Below are positions 34,794 to 45,973 of a DNA stretch of 64,000 bases, in pieces. The notes beneath the pieces were generated by a model that was not told the origin of the DNA, searched no databases, and was given only the letters and a program-made list of their open reading frames with translations. Source of the DNA: Bryopsis sp. KO-2023 (taxonomy: Eukaryota; Chlorophyta; Ulvophyceae; Bryopsidales; Bryopsidaceae). Each line of letters begins with the position of its first letter. Position 1 is the stretch's first letter. The DNA lies in assembly GCA_030272585.1 (NCBI GenBank), contig BSYQ01000007.1, forward strand, positions 2,980,001 to 3,044,000, given 5' to 3'. The position numbers and the translations under genes were made by a program.

Positions 34794-37475
34794 ATCTTTC
34801 CTGAAGGAAGGGAAACACAGAAATACCTTTCTGCAGATCCTGTTGGACAACCTCAACATGCACAGGCAACTTTTCGGGGAGGACATGAAGGGAGCTCGAG
34901 GGCACACCTGAACATACCTGCAGTTCCACCTCCAACTCCAGTAGCTGCTCAGCTCCCCTTGCGAATGGAGAAGGACACTTGTGGACAGACAAAGGAACTG
35001 TTGGGAACCGGGAACACACTGGAAAACACAGAACATACAAATGAAGTGAACTCCCCTGAGGATGCTTCCCTGCTCCAGCACTGGACTTCAAGGTTTCCTG
35101 ACGTCTTCACTGACGACCTACAGCACATCCCACAAAACAAATGGAGCAAACGACTTCGCATATGTCACAGGGAAATAAACTGGAGAGTACCTATGCATAG
35201 AATCCCTTTATCGTCGACAGGACGACGATACCACCCTACCGGCATCGAGAAACACGAAATTGCTGAGTTCATGGGAAACCTGGAGCGGAAAGGAGTGGTG
35301 GAGCATCTTTTACCTGGACAGCGCGCCCATTTCTCCCCCGTTCTTTTCTTGAGGAAGCCGTCGGGGAAACTCCGCAAGACAGTCGACTTCAGGACGCTCA
35401 ATGGCTATTCTCCTCCCTGGGGTTCGTCATCTTTGAATGTGCGTTCGGTGGTGGACTCCATCCCTGCGGAATGGACAACGTTCTCTGTCCTCGACCTCTC
35501 TGACGGTTTCTTCCAATTGGAAGTATGTCCCTCCCTTCGCCCACTCTTTGGCTTCGAAACGGACGTTGGACGCTATTGGTACCTCCGTCTTCCTCAGGGG
35601 TGGAGTTCATCACCAGGGCTGTTCCACGAACGCGTGAAGTCCGTTTTGGAGGGGAAGGCTGCTCGAAATTTCGTCGACGATATCCTAGTAGGGGGGAGAA
35701 ACCGCGCAGAGCATGACCTCCACCTTCGTCAAGTCCTGGAGCGCCTTCGCGAAGTTGGGTGGTGTGTCAATCCCTCCAAGGCTCAAATCGCTCGCTCGGA
35801 AGTCCAATTCCTTGGCTACACGCTGGGACCTGAAGGCATCTCGTTAAAACACTTTCTGGAGCAACAGCGAAAAAACCTACCTCCTATACGCTCTCCCAGC
35901 GATCTTCGAAAAGTCCTAGGGCTCTTCAATGTCACACGCGGAGTGTGCCCAGGCTACAGCGCATATGTGGAGCCCCTACAAGCACAGCCACCAAATACTC
36001 CTGGAGAAACGTTGGACCAACTGGCGAAAGAAGCATGGACAAAAATTCTGGAGAACAACATATCACTTACGAGGGAAGAAGCCTCCACTTTCCACCTCCA
36101 AGTGGATTGGTCGGGAACTGGTCGAGGCTACGTGCTCTTCTCGGGACCGCCAGATCAAGGAAGGGTCGTCGCGCTCAACTCCCAGCGGCTCACGGGCGTT
36201 CCTCCATCCAGCTTTTTAGGCGAGCTCCAATGCCTCGCCTGGTCCCTGCGCGATGTCATGCCCTTGGTTGGAGCTCGACCTATCGTGGTATACACCGATT
36301 CCCAAAGCGCTTACCACCGCTTACGCAACCCACCTGGGCCAGACCTCATGTCGGACCTCCGTGCTGCTCGCCTTGTCGCTTGGATCTGGTCACACTTCCC
36401 TTCTCCTGGACGCATGCGAGTGGAGTTTCTGGCAGGAGAAAGCAACCCTTGGGCCGACCAACTATCGCGGTGGTTCGCAAAGGATGACGTCCCCGTCGTC
36501 AGTCCAATCCAGGTGACGCCATCTCGTTCCGCACTGAAAGCTCTGCACTCAGACGGACATTGGAAGGCCTCGAAGCTCCAGTGGCAATGCCACCAAATGG
36601 GCTGGGACGTCAGCCTGTTGGAGATACACGAAGTCGTCAAAAGCTGCGACACTTGCCAACATTTCACATCACCGAAGGAAAAAGAGACTTTAGGTTCTCC
36701 GACGAACCCAAAGAGGCCCGGCGAAAGCCTCAACATTGATTTAATAGGGCCACTCCCTGTCGATTCAAAGGGAAACAGATACATAATGTGTCTGGTCGAC
36801 GGACTTACTCGCCTTGGATTCGCTGTTCCGCTGAAGAAGTCGTCAACCCAATCCATCCTCGCTACTCTGGACATCTGGCTCAAGGCAGCTCCCACTCCAA
36901 ACACGATCCTCACCGACGGTGCCAGCTACTTCCAGTCTTCCGCGGTCTCCAATTGGGCCCACCGCCGTGGAATACGGTTAGATCGCGTTCCTGCACACCA
37001 CCACAGAGCAAACGGATTGATAGAGCGTTTTAACCGAACGTTACTGGATCGTTTGAGAGTACTGCAATTCGACATGGGAGGAGAATGGAGTAATCACATC
37101 AACAGAGCCTTGGACCAGATCAACAACATGATTCACAACACTACCAAATACTCGCCTGCTGCGTTGTGGCGCTCGGGAGAGGATGCATGGGCTGAAGCTT
37201 TGGATCGGACAGCAAAAAGGAGAGAACAGATCAACGCACGACGAACAGCTCCCAAGCGGCATTATCACTATGTGGGGGAAGAAGTCCTAATCCTGGATTA
37301 CGATCGTCTGTCGCGCGAATTGGGAAAACTGGAGCCGATTTGGAAGGGACCTTACAAAATCATTACGCACATTTCTGGCAGAAGGTTCAAGGTAGCTCCA
37401 GTCACGAGGGAAGTTAAAAAGGGACGCAAGCCTTACTTAATACTTCATGCCAACCAGATGAAGCATTATTACTAG
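34764..37475 (+). CDS. retrotransposon ORF2: reverse transcriptase, RNase H, integrase
   Basis: Open for 903 codons from the ATG at 34764; the frame is also open upstream towards element 2, so the true N-terminus of the polyprotein lies further 5'. RT shows LRKTVDFRTLN, the palm motif FSVLDLSDGFFQLEV and the catalytic FVDD box (residues 303-306; F instead of the usual Y). RNase H shows FHLQVDWSGTGRGYVL, a conserved GELQCLAW and VVYTDSQSA. Integrase shows an HHCC region from about residue 595 (HSDGH ... CDTC), and a core with D659, D718 and E754, the canonical D,D-35-E spacing. An SH3-like tail (EEVLILDYD, PIWKGPYKI) completes it. All catalytic residues are present. Confidence 0.93.
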   Translation: MDGSSQPSLGIFPEGRETQKYLSADPVGQPQHAQATFRGGHEGSSRAHLNIPAVPPPTPVAAQLPLRMEKDTCGQTKELLGTGNTLENTEHTNEVNSPEDASLLQHWTSRFPDVFTDDLQHIPQNKWSKRLRICHREINWRVPMHRIPLSSTGRRYHPTGIEKHEIAEFMGNLERKGVVEHLLPGQRAHFSPVLFLRKPSGKLRKTVDFRTLNGYSPPWGSSSLNVRSVVDSIPAEWTTFSVLDLSDGFFQLEVCPSLRPLFGFETDVGRYWYLRLPQGWSSSPGLFHERVKSVLEGKAARNFVDDILVGGRNRAEHDLHLRQVLERLREVGWCVNPSKAQIARSEVQFLGYTLGPEGISLKHFLEQQRKNLPPIRSPSDLRKVLGLFNVTRGVCPGYSAYVEPLQAQPPNTPGETLDQLAKEAWTKILENNISLTREEASTFHLQVDWSGTGRGYVLFSGPPDQGRVVALNSQRLTGVPPSSFLGELQCLAWSLRDVMPLVGARPIVVYTDSQSAYHRLRNPPGPDLMSDLRAARLVAWIWSHFPSPGRMRVEFLAGESNPWADQLSRWFAKDDVPVVSPIQVTPSRSALKALHSDGHWKASKLQWQCHQMGWDVSLLEIHEVVKSCDTCQHFTSPKEKETLGSPTNPKRPGESLNIDLIGPLPVDSKGNRYIMCLVDGLTRLGFAVPLKKSSTQSILATLDIWLKAAPTPNTILTDGASYFQSSAVSNWAHRRGIRLDRVPAHHHRANGLIERFNRTLLDRLRVLQFDMGGEWSNHINRALDQINNMIHNTTKYSPAALWRSGEDAWAEALDRTAKRREQINARRTAPKRHYHYVGEEVLILDYDRLSRELGKLEPIWKGPYKIITHISGRRFKVAPVTREVKKGRKPYLILHANQMKHYY

Positions 37476-37557
37476 ACTTTGAGGGATCTCTTTTTTTACT
37501 AATTTATTTCTCTTTGCGAAATTTCGTTATATCGGAGTTTTTCTGCGCGGTGAAGCG

Positions 37558-37728
37558 TGTTGGGAATTTGATTTCAGAGTAGCCTTAATTTCTGTAGATG
37601 TGAACTAAATTAGTTGATGAGAGGAGAGATCTTGAAGTATAAGTTTGGAAAGTAGGATTGTGTCCGTGAACAATTTTCTGTAAGAAAAACACTTGTTCGA
37701 AACAAGGCTAAGGCTGGCGATATTAACA
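37558..37728 (+). repeat. 3' LTR (171 bp)
   Basis: Reads as identical to 30509-30679. A weak purine stretch (GCGGTGAAGCG) precedes it as a candidate polypurine tract. Confidence 0.95.
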
Positions 37729-38435
37729 GAATATAATCTCAAGTTTATGTGATTGCAACGGAAAAGAAGCAAAACGGGTTGCTGAATCCATTCAGGTTTT
37801 CAGATCATGAATCCACCTTGTCAGGATAGTGAGCTTTCGGGTTGTGACTCGTTACCCCCTCAATGCTATATATATATTTTGATTTTTTTTTTTCACGACG
37901 GAACCTTTTTTCCTCACCAATAGGTTGCTCCTTGTCCCACTTCTCAGGTTTAAACAGATTCATAAGATTCCTCATCCCACACATCCAACAGCACACTGCA
38001 CAGGAACTGCTGCAATGACAGGAGGAGTGAATTTGAATGTCACCCAAAATATTACAAACGTTCTTTCACCACAACCCAATATATAGGTCCACATTCAGTT
38101 AGCCAGTAACTCACAACAAACTGTGAGCCCTCCAGTCCATCCATTATCCTGACCACTTCAACCATTGGCCATTGGCTGACTCAACTGAAAAAAAAATAAA
38201 AAAATCGGAGAATGCGATGATGGCGGTCACAACCAGTGTATTTTTTTTCAATTTCACTGGCCCCAAAGTGGCCCTAAATTTGGCCGTTTCGTCCAGTTGT
38301 GGCCCATTTGTGGCCCCAATTTGTCCGAAAATAATAAAATGTGGCCCAACTTCAAAATCAGAAATTACAAGGCTTGGTGTTTATATAGCATTTACTTAAT
38401 GTTGTTGGTTTTGATTTTTGTGGAAACTCGATTGA

Positions 38436-38610
38436 TTTCTTGGATGTGGCCCAGGCCTTACAAACTTCGGGTGAATGTGGCCCTTTTGTGGCCCAAAATT
38501 CATCTTGTAATAAAACGTTTTGGCCCTTTTGTGGCCCCAAAATTTGCCATTTTGATTTTTTTGGGGGCCAAAATGGGCCAAATGGGCCACAATGGGCCAC
38601 ATCCAAGAAA
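38436..38610. mobile_element. MITE-like palindromic element of TGGCCC words upstream of Nup93
   Basis: Perfect 18-bp inverted repeat TTTCTTGGATGTGGCCCA (38436-38453) and its complement (38593-38610). The interior and the sequence just 5' (38249-38360) are full of GTGGCCC, GGCCC and GGGCCAC words in both orientations. No ORF and no convincing target duplication. It ends about 125 bp before the Nup93 start codon. Confidence 0.55.
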
Positions 38611-38735
38611 TACTCACAACTCATCAACTGCATTGATTCCAAACTTCTTGGCCATCCTTATTTGCAATCGGAGTGCTTCTCGTCTTGCAGGAAGTCGTCA
38701 ACCGTTTTCGCCACTGGGGGCAAGAGTCAGCAACG

Positions 38736-41700
38736 ATGAACGGCTGGCAAGCTCTGGGAGAAGAAAGCAGGAATCTTGTGGACGCTGGGTCGTCAGTCCC
38801 TATTCGACGGAGCTTCCAGCAAGTGGCCGCGTTGGCTAACTCCTTGAAAAATACCATCCGGGGTGGCGACTTCAACGAACAGGAAGTAAACGCAACTCGC
38901 CTGCTGGCCCGTGGTGGAGTCGATGCTAGGCAACTGGAAACTCCGATCCGATTCCCCGCGAAGCGCTCGGTCGACGACAGGGGGGGGTCTCTCGAGCGCG
39001 CGGCGAAGCGCGCGGTGTATTCGGAAAACGTCGGTGCGGTTGCGTCGAACAGCGCGATCAACATTCTGCTCCGGAAAGTGGACGAAAGCACATATGGAAG
39101 GAAGAGGGCTGAAATCGAGCGCAGGCAGGCCACTCAGCCTTTCCCGTCCCATGCCCTGCAAACCTGGGCGTATCCTGGCACTGGGCACCTCGCGAACACA
39201 CAACAGAGAGCAGATTGGGGGGGATATGTCCACAACACTGGTACCCTGCTCGGGCCTTCGGAAGCTGGGGGGAGAATGGAATTGCCTGCCAAAGAACAAG
39301 GCTACATCGACGCGGTTTCAAGGATGGTGGAGTCCAGAAAACACAGCGGCTCTTTTTCTGCTGCCCCAGAATTCCTGGACGCGGCCTCGGGAGTGGTTGA
39401 GGCTGATCAAGGCATCGTTGCTTGTTGGACCTTGCTGAAGGAAATGGCCAGTGAACTGGGGACTGGACACGGAAGCAAAAACACTCACAGCAGCACAGTG
39501 AAATCCTTGTTGCGAGGAACCAGGAAATTCTTGGAAAGTCGGAATGATAAGGGGATGGCCAAAATGGTGCAAACTCACCGGGGCAGCATGTGTATCGGGG
39601 GTGATCCGGAAAAGCTGACGGAAATTAAGAATTTCATAGTTTACAAGCATAGGGACTCCGTTAAGCTGGACATCAACACCGGAGCCGAAGGCATGCAGAC
39701 TTCATGGGTTCAGGTGTATTATGCCCTGCGATCTGGGCATGTGAGGGAAGCATTGATTGCTGCTGGGGGTGCAAAATGGCCCCCAGCCACACAGAGAATG
39801 AGACCCCTCAAGTCTTTTATTGAGGAATGGCACAAGGAAAACGAAACCCTCTCCTCGTCTTCGACAGACGACCTCATCAGCGTGTGCAAGGTCTGGTTGA
39901 ACAACCCCAGCGTGGAGCGGAGGAACCCGCTGTTCAAATTCAAGGTGCTGACTCTCGCTTTCTTGTGTGGGAGTGCGGATTTGGTGGATCTGCTTGGAAC
40001 GTCTGTTGCACAGCCCTGGGAGAGCTTGGATGAATACCTGTGGTTTTTCGTCGGCTGTGCTCAATCAGCGACAGAACCCATGAGCTTCAATCTGAACAAG
40101 TTGCAGAAGAGGATTCGGGAATTCTCGGGCAGCTTTTACTCGAGGGAAGGGAAAGCTCCGATGATGTATGCGTTAGTACTGCTGGCTTCCCTCCAGTTCA
40201 AGGCAGCCATACAGTTTTTGGCTCAGGACAGCATGGCTGAGAGCTACAGATCAGAAGCTGTGCACATGGCTTTGGTTTTGTATCACCACAAGATGCTGGA
40301 AGCTGGGATGAATGGGGATGTGGGGACATCAGCGACAGGGGTGGATTTAGGGGTGCTCGTGGAGAGCTATGGGCATCAATTCACGAGGTCCAACAGTTTC
40401 TTGGCACTGAATTACTATTTGTTGGCGGTGGATTTGAGGGGGACCTCTAGAGACATGAAGCGAATTGCCAACGCATTGAGGAGGGTGATTTTGGAATCGA
40501 GGGACTATTGTGAGTGACTGAATTGTCTGGTTTTGCAACGCTTTTCGCTTGTTTCTTAGCGCTTCTCACCACTGGAGAAGAAATGCAAGACACAGAACGC
40601 AAAGTTGAAACAAAAAGGCAGCCCACGTGATGCTAATTTTTCTTTTTGCGTGATAGTTATGAGTGTTTTCTGTGTGCTTCCGACAGATGGGCTGCTTGGG
40701 AATGGTGGTAGGCTTGCATTGGACCATCCCCTGATGCTCTTTTTGAAGGGTGGGGCTGAGATAGACGAGGTCCTGTTCCTCGCTGCACAAGAATGCGAGC
40801 GATTTTCAGAAAACGAGGAAGCTTATGCGATTTATATGGCTGCTGGAAGGCACAGTAAGGCCTTGGGCATCATCAATGTTCAGGTAAATGTTGATGGTGC
40901 TGTTTGCTACCCACTCGTTCAGTTTCTTGCATCCCGTATGGGATGTTCTGTTTCATATCTGTATGGACCTGCCGTGCTGTGCATTTGTTAACATGTTTGA
41001 CTGGCTGGTGTAGATATCTCAAACCCTGCAAGGGTGGGTTCATCAAGCATACGGAGGGTTGCGAGATTTTGAACGAATTCAACATGAACTGATGTCGCTG
41101 GCCAAAAAAGGAAAGGATGCAGCGTCAAGGATGGGAGTGTTGGATAGTCCTCAAGGGGAAGGGTTCAAACTATTGGAGGCGATTGCTGGAATTTTCAGGA
41201 ATTTCTTCCAAGACAGGTGGGGGACAAAACGATGTGCCATGGCTGATACGAAAAGTTTGGTTTCAAAATGTATCTTTTTTTTTTTTTGGGGGGGGGGGAG
41301 TTGGAAGGGCTAGAGCATGCACCCACTACGGTCGTTGCAAGGGGTCCTTGGTGCGTTTTACGCAATGGCTCCCATGGATTGAGAACATGATTCTTGGCTG
41401 CAGAAGTGAATTCTCAACCAGTACCAAATTTGTTACATTAAAAAGGAATAATTTTATATATATAATAATAAATAAATACATTATTTTCATTTGCCCCATG
41501 CAGCGGTCCACTGTACAAATGAGTGATGGGGCCTTACTCGACCAGTGTTGACGAATTTGTTCAAATCGAGCTCCAGAGGATAATAGTCATTGTCGGTTGC
41601 TGTGCTTGCAGGTTTCCTGATGCAGTGGGTTGTGCAAACAGCATAAGCTTCTTTCCTTCGAGTCGATGCGAGGTTGCTACGAAGGTCGAATACCTGAAAT

Positions 41701-41927
41701 CTGTGGACCATGCATTGGTGCACATCCTGTCCGATGTTCTGAGGGTTTATGCAACAGCCTTGGTCAAGAAATATGAAGAGAACACTGGAGATGACAATCC
41801 CAGCGAGCGAATATCTGCATTAGTGGCCTTTGCTAGAATTGTGCCACCTCCATTTGTGGTCGGAAAAGAAGTTTTCAAAGAGTTGGAAGCATTGTCGAGC
41901 AAAGTGTTGGATTACAGGAGAGATTGA
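38736..41927 (+). CDS. NUP93: nucleoporin Nup93 (Nic96 family), 4 exons
   Basis: Exons 38736-40509, 40687-40883, 41014-41216 and 41612-41927 join in phase (2490 nt, 829 aa, the usual length). Nup93/Nic96 is an inner-ring scaffold of the nuclear pore that anchors the Nup62 and Nup205 complexes. Seen: the start MNGWQALGEESRNLV and the plant-like NATRLLARGGVDARQLE segment in the N-terminal region. An all-helical solenoid follows, including FVGCAQ, FYSREGKAPMMYALVLLASLQF and FLALNYYLLAVDLRG. The C-terminal part (DYYGLLGNGGRLALDHPL, RFSENEEAYAIYMAAGRHSKAL) is characteristic of the family. The start is the first in-frame ATG with conserved sequence after it. The first exon carries over 70 percent of the protein. 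Confidence 0.9.
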
Positions 41928-42557
41928 TTAGGAAAGAGAGGGAGTATTAAGAAAGGGCATAGGGGAAATTGGGTAGAGAGAGACAGGAAGGGAAAGAAAG
42001 AGATGAAGAGAGGAAGAAGGGGTTTGCAGTGTTTTGAGATGGTCTTGCAATTGGGGGTGAAAGAAATAGATGTGGTGCATGGAGGGGTATATTGTGAGGA
42101 AAACTACTTCCAAGACGACTTGGAACAACAAAATTTCCTTTGCATGAAAGGAATGCCAACATTTTAGCAAGTTACACATGTGCTAAGCCTCCCCCCAAAT
42201 GTATTCCCAGATTACATGCATTGCCCACACTCCCATCCTGGCAAAAAAAATCCCTGATTCAACACCCCAACCCCCAACAACAGCTTCTGTGGCTAACAAA
42301 AATAACAAATTTTCACTGCATGCTCCAGAAACTCTGGAGGAGCCGAAAGAATAAAGAGAGAACCACAGAAGTACAATCAATAATTTTCTGATATCCCCTT
42401 GCCAATGTAGCCACAAGGATAACGAATTCACACTATATGCAGTATCTGCTCACCCATCAGAATCCCACAAACATTCTTCTCTGCAAGAGTATACACATCA
42501 CCACCTCATGGGCAGTTACAAAAATGAGACATGGACGCGACAAATCGTTGGAGCTAA
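41928..42557. other. intergenic, convergent 3' flanks of Nup93 and the VTT gene
   Basis: Purine-rich after the Nup93 stop, then mixed composition. No supported gene. Confidence 0.6.
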
Positions 42558-44350
42558 TCAGTCGTTCTCCTCCTCCACTTCTGCAAGAGCATTTTTGGCA
42601 ATTCCTCCTGCTCCCCATAGTGCAACGGCCGTCAAAGTGACTGCAAGGCCTGGAAGAAAAACGGCAAACCAAGCTGGCAATCAGGGTCCAAGAAACTGGT
42701 AGCCTTAGCAAAGAAACAGACAGGAGAAACACAAGCAGAACAACAAAGCACATCTACGGAGGGGTCACCCAGCCAAGCATTGAGGTGCCAGAATCCCTAG
42801 TATGCAATCACAAAGTCATACACCATCGAGTCCTTATGCACTCACCTATTTCGAGGGGGGAGAAACTTGGACTCCCACCGCTCAAAATATCACGACCAAC
42901 GCTCCCTGCACTGACATAAGCCCAAGTGCCGGGCAGCATCCCCAAGAAACTGGCGAGAAAGTACGGTCCAGTTTCGACTGACGTCAGCCCATAAAGGTAG
43001 TTCGATGCAGCAAACGGAAGGAGAGGGCTCAAGCGGAGGAGGAAAACAAACTTGAAGCCGTCCTTCTTGATTGCTTTGTCAATGGCATTGAATTGTTTGT
43101 TGCCTGCTGCCATGTCCAAGACCTAATCCAGAGCAATACACTACACTATTCATGCCGCCATCTCAGTGCCAAGCACCGCAACAGAAGATTGTCTGTTGAA
43201 AGCACTCCCAACTTCCAACTCCAACTACACAAAACACTACAACAGATTCACTGAAGAAATCGAGTGAGCCTCACCTTGTCCCGCACAGCATATCTAGCGA
43301 TAAGGAATGCTATAACTGCAGCCGCAGATGAGGCGCTGGACACAACGAGAGTGCCAGGCAATTGACCGAACAGATACCCAGCCGTCAACGTGAGAGGAGT
43401 CGCCGGGACCGCAAGAGTCTCCAGAACAATGTACAAACCAGCAAATGCTACGTATCCCGAGGGCCCCATCTCTTTCACTTGCGTTGTGAATGCATTTAAA
43501 AACATGCTTATGTCCTCCTTGAAATATGCACTCAGGCCCACCACCCCCACAAGGGCACCCACTCCGAGGAGAGGAACCAACAAAGACTTAGGGTCAAACG
43601 AGTCTGACTCCTCCAATGGAATATGACTGGCAGTCTCCAGTGGGGTATCGCTCACAGTTTGTACAATATTTCCCAGGTCCCTGCGTGGAAGGAGCCCAGC
43701 CGAGTCAATACTTTGAATTTCTTTCGTTTTTTGACTAACTGGGTTATCATAAAACTTGAGTCGAATTCCCACAGCACCTAAATTCTTCTTCAAAAAACCA
43801 GAAGTGCCTCGGAGAACATTCTTCCCTGGCGAAATTTTCTTGTGAAATTTTTTGATTCAACACGGCATTCAAAACGGCCATCAGGCAGGGGACTCCCTTC
43901 TTCACCGACGTAAATGATTTTTTTCGATTGAAGAAAAAGCAACCTCTCAGACTCCTTTATTTTTGCATTTTGAAATCGCAACTCACTTTGAGTGAGCAGA
44001 ACTAGTAGAAGATTTTTCTTCCTTAGCAACAGCCATCCAACCCTTGTTCGAGCAATACACCACTCCGGTCTGCTTTCGTTCAGCAGAAAAGAAAAGAAAG
44101 AAAAAACAAAACACAGCAACACTCAGGGAGACTATGACACCAACAACCCCCCTTGAGGATGGTGCTTATCCTGGGAACCCTATTCTTACTGATTTGCTTT
44201 TCAACCCTCTTGAGAACAGACACAACTCATATAAAAGCAGAAAAGGAAATCAACAAACAAGACCATTCAGACTACCTGAGGATTCCGTGTTCTCTTCGCG
44301 AGACGGCTCGTCACGGTCGGGGTGAGAGCCTTTAATCCTTCGCAAATCAT
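42558..44350 (-). CDS. VTT-domain (TVP38/TMEM64, DedA-like) membrane protein, probably plastid-targeted, 4 exons
   Basis: Exons 44276-44350, 43275-43838, 42846-43122 and 42558-42673 join in phase (1032 nt, 343 aa). The family includes lipid scramblases and transporters of secretory membranes and, in plants, chloroplast members. Seen: a basic, Ser/Thr/Arg-rich leader (LTPTVTSRLAKRTRN) lacking a hydrophobic core, then about seven hydrophobic spans. The VTT signature is present: LETLAVPATPLTLTAGYLFG, then FVFLLRLSPLLPFAASNYLY and FLASFLGMLPGTWAYVSAGS. The C-terminus ends in acidic EVEEEND. Plastid targeting is inferred from the leader, whose 25-residue first exon is supported only by phase and ATG position. 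Confidence 0.82.
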
Positions 44351-45973
44351 TGCCCCCCTCATTGTTGGATAACCAGGAAGAGAAAGAATACAACAGCCCA
44401 AAGCTCCCCGTCGGTCGTCACGCTACAACGGTTGGAACGTACAAAGGGGACTTCTTGTGTGAGAAAAAAACTGCAAAGTATCCTCAGTATCCACGTCGCG
44501 GAATATTCTCGATGAGTAGGAAGGTGCTACTATGCGGAAGTTCTGAATTTCAACACGAACACGATACGGTTTTTACCGGGCGGAAATGGACCGGGCAGAA
44601 ACGAGAGTGGTGGAGGAGATGTCCCAGAGGAAGACGAAAATGTCATAAAGCGATAAAGCACTCCCTGACGCAGCGATGCGTGACATCTGCGTCAGCAATG
44701 AGTCGGGGAGACTTAATTCGTGGGGATTTTTCTAAGTTTCTGGGAGCATGCTTTGATATTTGTGTTTCTCTGGCATTAGGGGGGGGGGGGATGGCCTCTT
44801 TTTGCCATATAGTGTTTTTTTGTCAGTGGTATTTGTTGGCAGCTTGTTTTAAAAAAAATTCCGGGGACCTAAAAGAAGGGAAAAAGTTCACAGTAAAAAT
44901 TGGTCCAGAAGGATGTTGCTGTTCAAGTGAAGAATTCCACTTTGTCCGAGACAGGTAAACAGGAAACTCCTTGCTGTGAATCAAATTTATCCTTATGCCC
45001 ACTGATCGAGCACTGATGACAATCCAACGGCTATCCACCCTCTCCTTGTCTTTGGGGTGCACAATTGCAGGTATTTGTTTTCATTCGCCAAGGCCAACCT
45101 ACATTTTGACCCCCCACCCCTCACATACTGCTACCCGCTGGACTAGATAAGATACATCATAAAGCACAACATCTTGTGAAATACCAAAAGAGCATCTGGT
45201 GATTCAATTGCTGTATTGGGTCTGATTGGGGAGTGGATGAGAACTCATGGCAGGGACCACAGTGCAGTTGGGATCATTGCCTGGAAAGTGGCAAAGACAC
45301 AGAAAGACAGTGGGGCTGTAGAAAGAAACAAGATTGTGATGGTGGGAACGTTGAGCTGTGGAGTTTATTGTGGGCTGAGGATGAATACTGGGGGGGGGGG
45401 GGGTTGTAATAATTTCTTGTTCTTCATTCTCACAGCGAATGCTCCTCAAATTGTCTTCACAACGATAGAATTTCATATTGCTGGCATGTGCCACTCTTGA
45501 CCATGAAATGTTCAAAAACTAAAGACTGGTTAGAAGCGTGCTCCTTCTGGCTTAGCATAATCATTTTCCAAAGTGTCTGGTTTCCCTCCCCACAATGCAA
45601 TTGAAAAACTGTAACACTGGTGTTTCGCCCCTCCCTCCCTGCTGCCGGTCATTTAAATTTTGCTTGGTTGTGTTTCTATCAGTGATCCACAGAGGTAGCA
45701 GTGGATTTTGGACACGGAGGGCAATTGGAATTTTTCACAATACAAACCTGGATACGTGCCAACGACAGGCACACTAATCAAAAAAATAAATTACAAGTAA
45801 ATATTTCTGGGACATAAGTCGAAAACAAAGTGTCTTGAATGATCCACGAATGCTGCATCCATGCGACGCATTTCAAAACCTATTTCACCACCATATCTTG
45901 AGGGAAGCTAATCACAGCACAGGCAAAAAGCACCAGCAAACACACCAGAAATATGTGAAATCATCAAGAAGGA
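44351..45973. other. intergenic stretch between two minus-strand genes
   Basis: Contains a plus-strand open frame at 44350-44958 and a poly-G run near 45393. Neither has recognisable domains or coding structure. Promoter of the VTT gene and 3' flank of the F-box gene are expected here. Confidence 0.5.

Larger units (their letters stand above)
30509..37728 (+). mobile_element. Ty3/gypsy LTR retrotransposon, 7.2 kb, with two nested insertions
   Basis: Two 171-bp direct repeats, which read as identical, start TG and end CA and bound the element. The 4 bp GAAT occurs immediately outside each LTR (30505-30508 and 37729-37732) as a target-site duplication. Between them lie a retropepsin-containing ORF and an ORF with reverse transcriptase, RNase H and integrase. 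The order RT, RNase H, integrase puts it in the Ty3/gypsy (Metaviridae) group. The reading frame between the two ORFs is broken by two non-coding elements (32816-33824 and 34143-34606). It sits between the MADS-box gene and Nup93 and interrupts no host gene. Confidence 0.93.

Noticed and set aside
44350-44958. Plus-strand open frame of 202 codons
   Set aside because: Opposite to and starting at the VTT gene's first codon; no recognisable domain, and it crosses a poly-G run.
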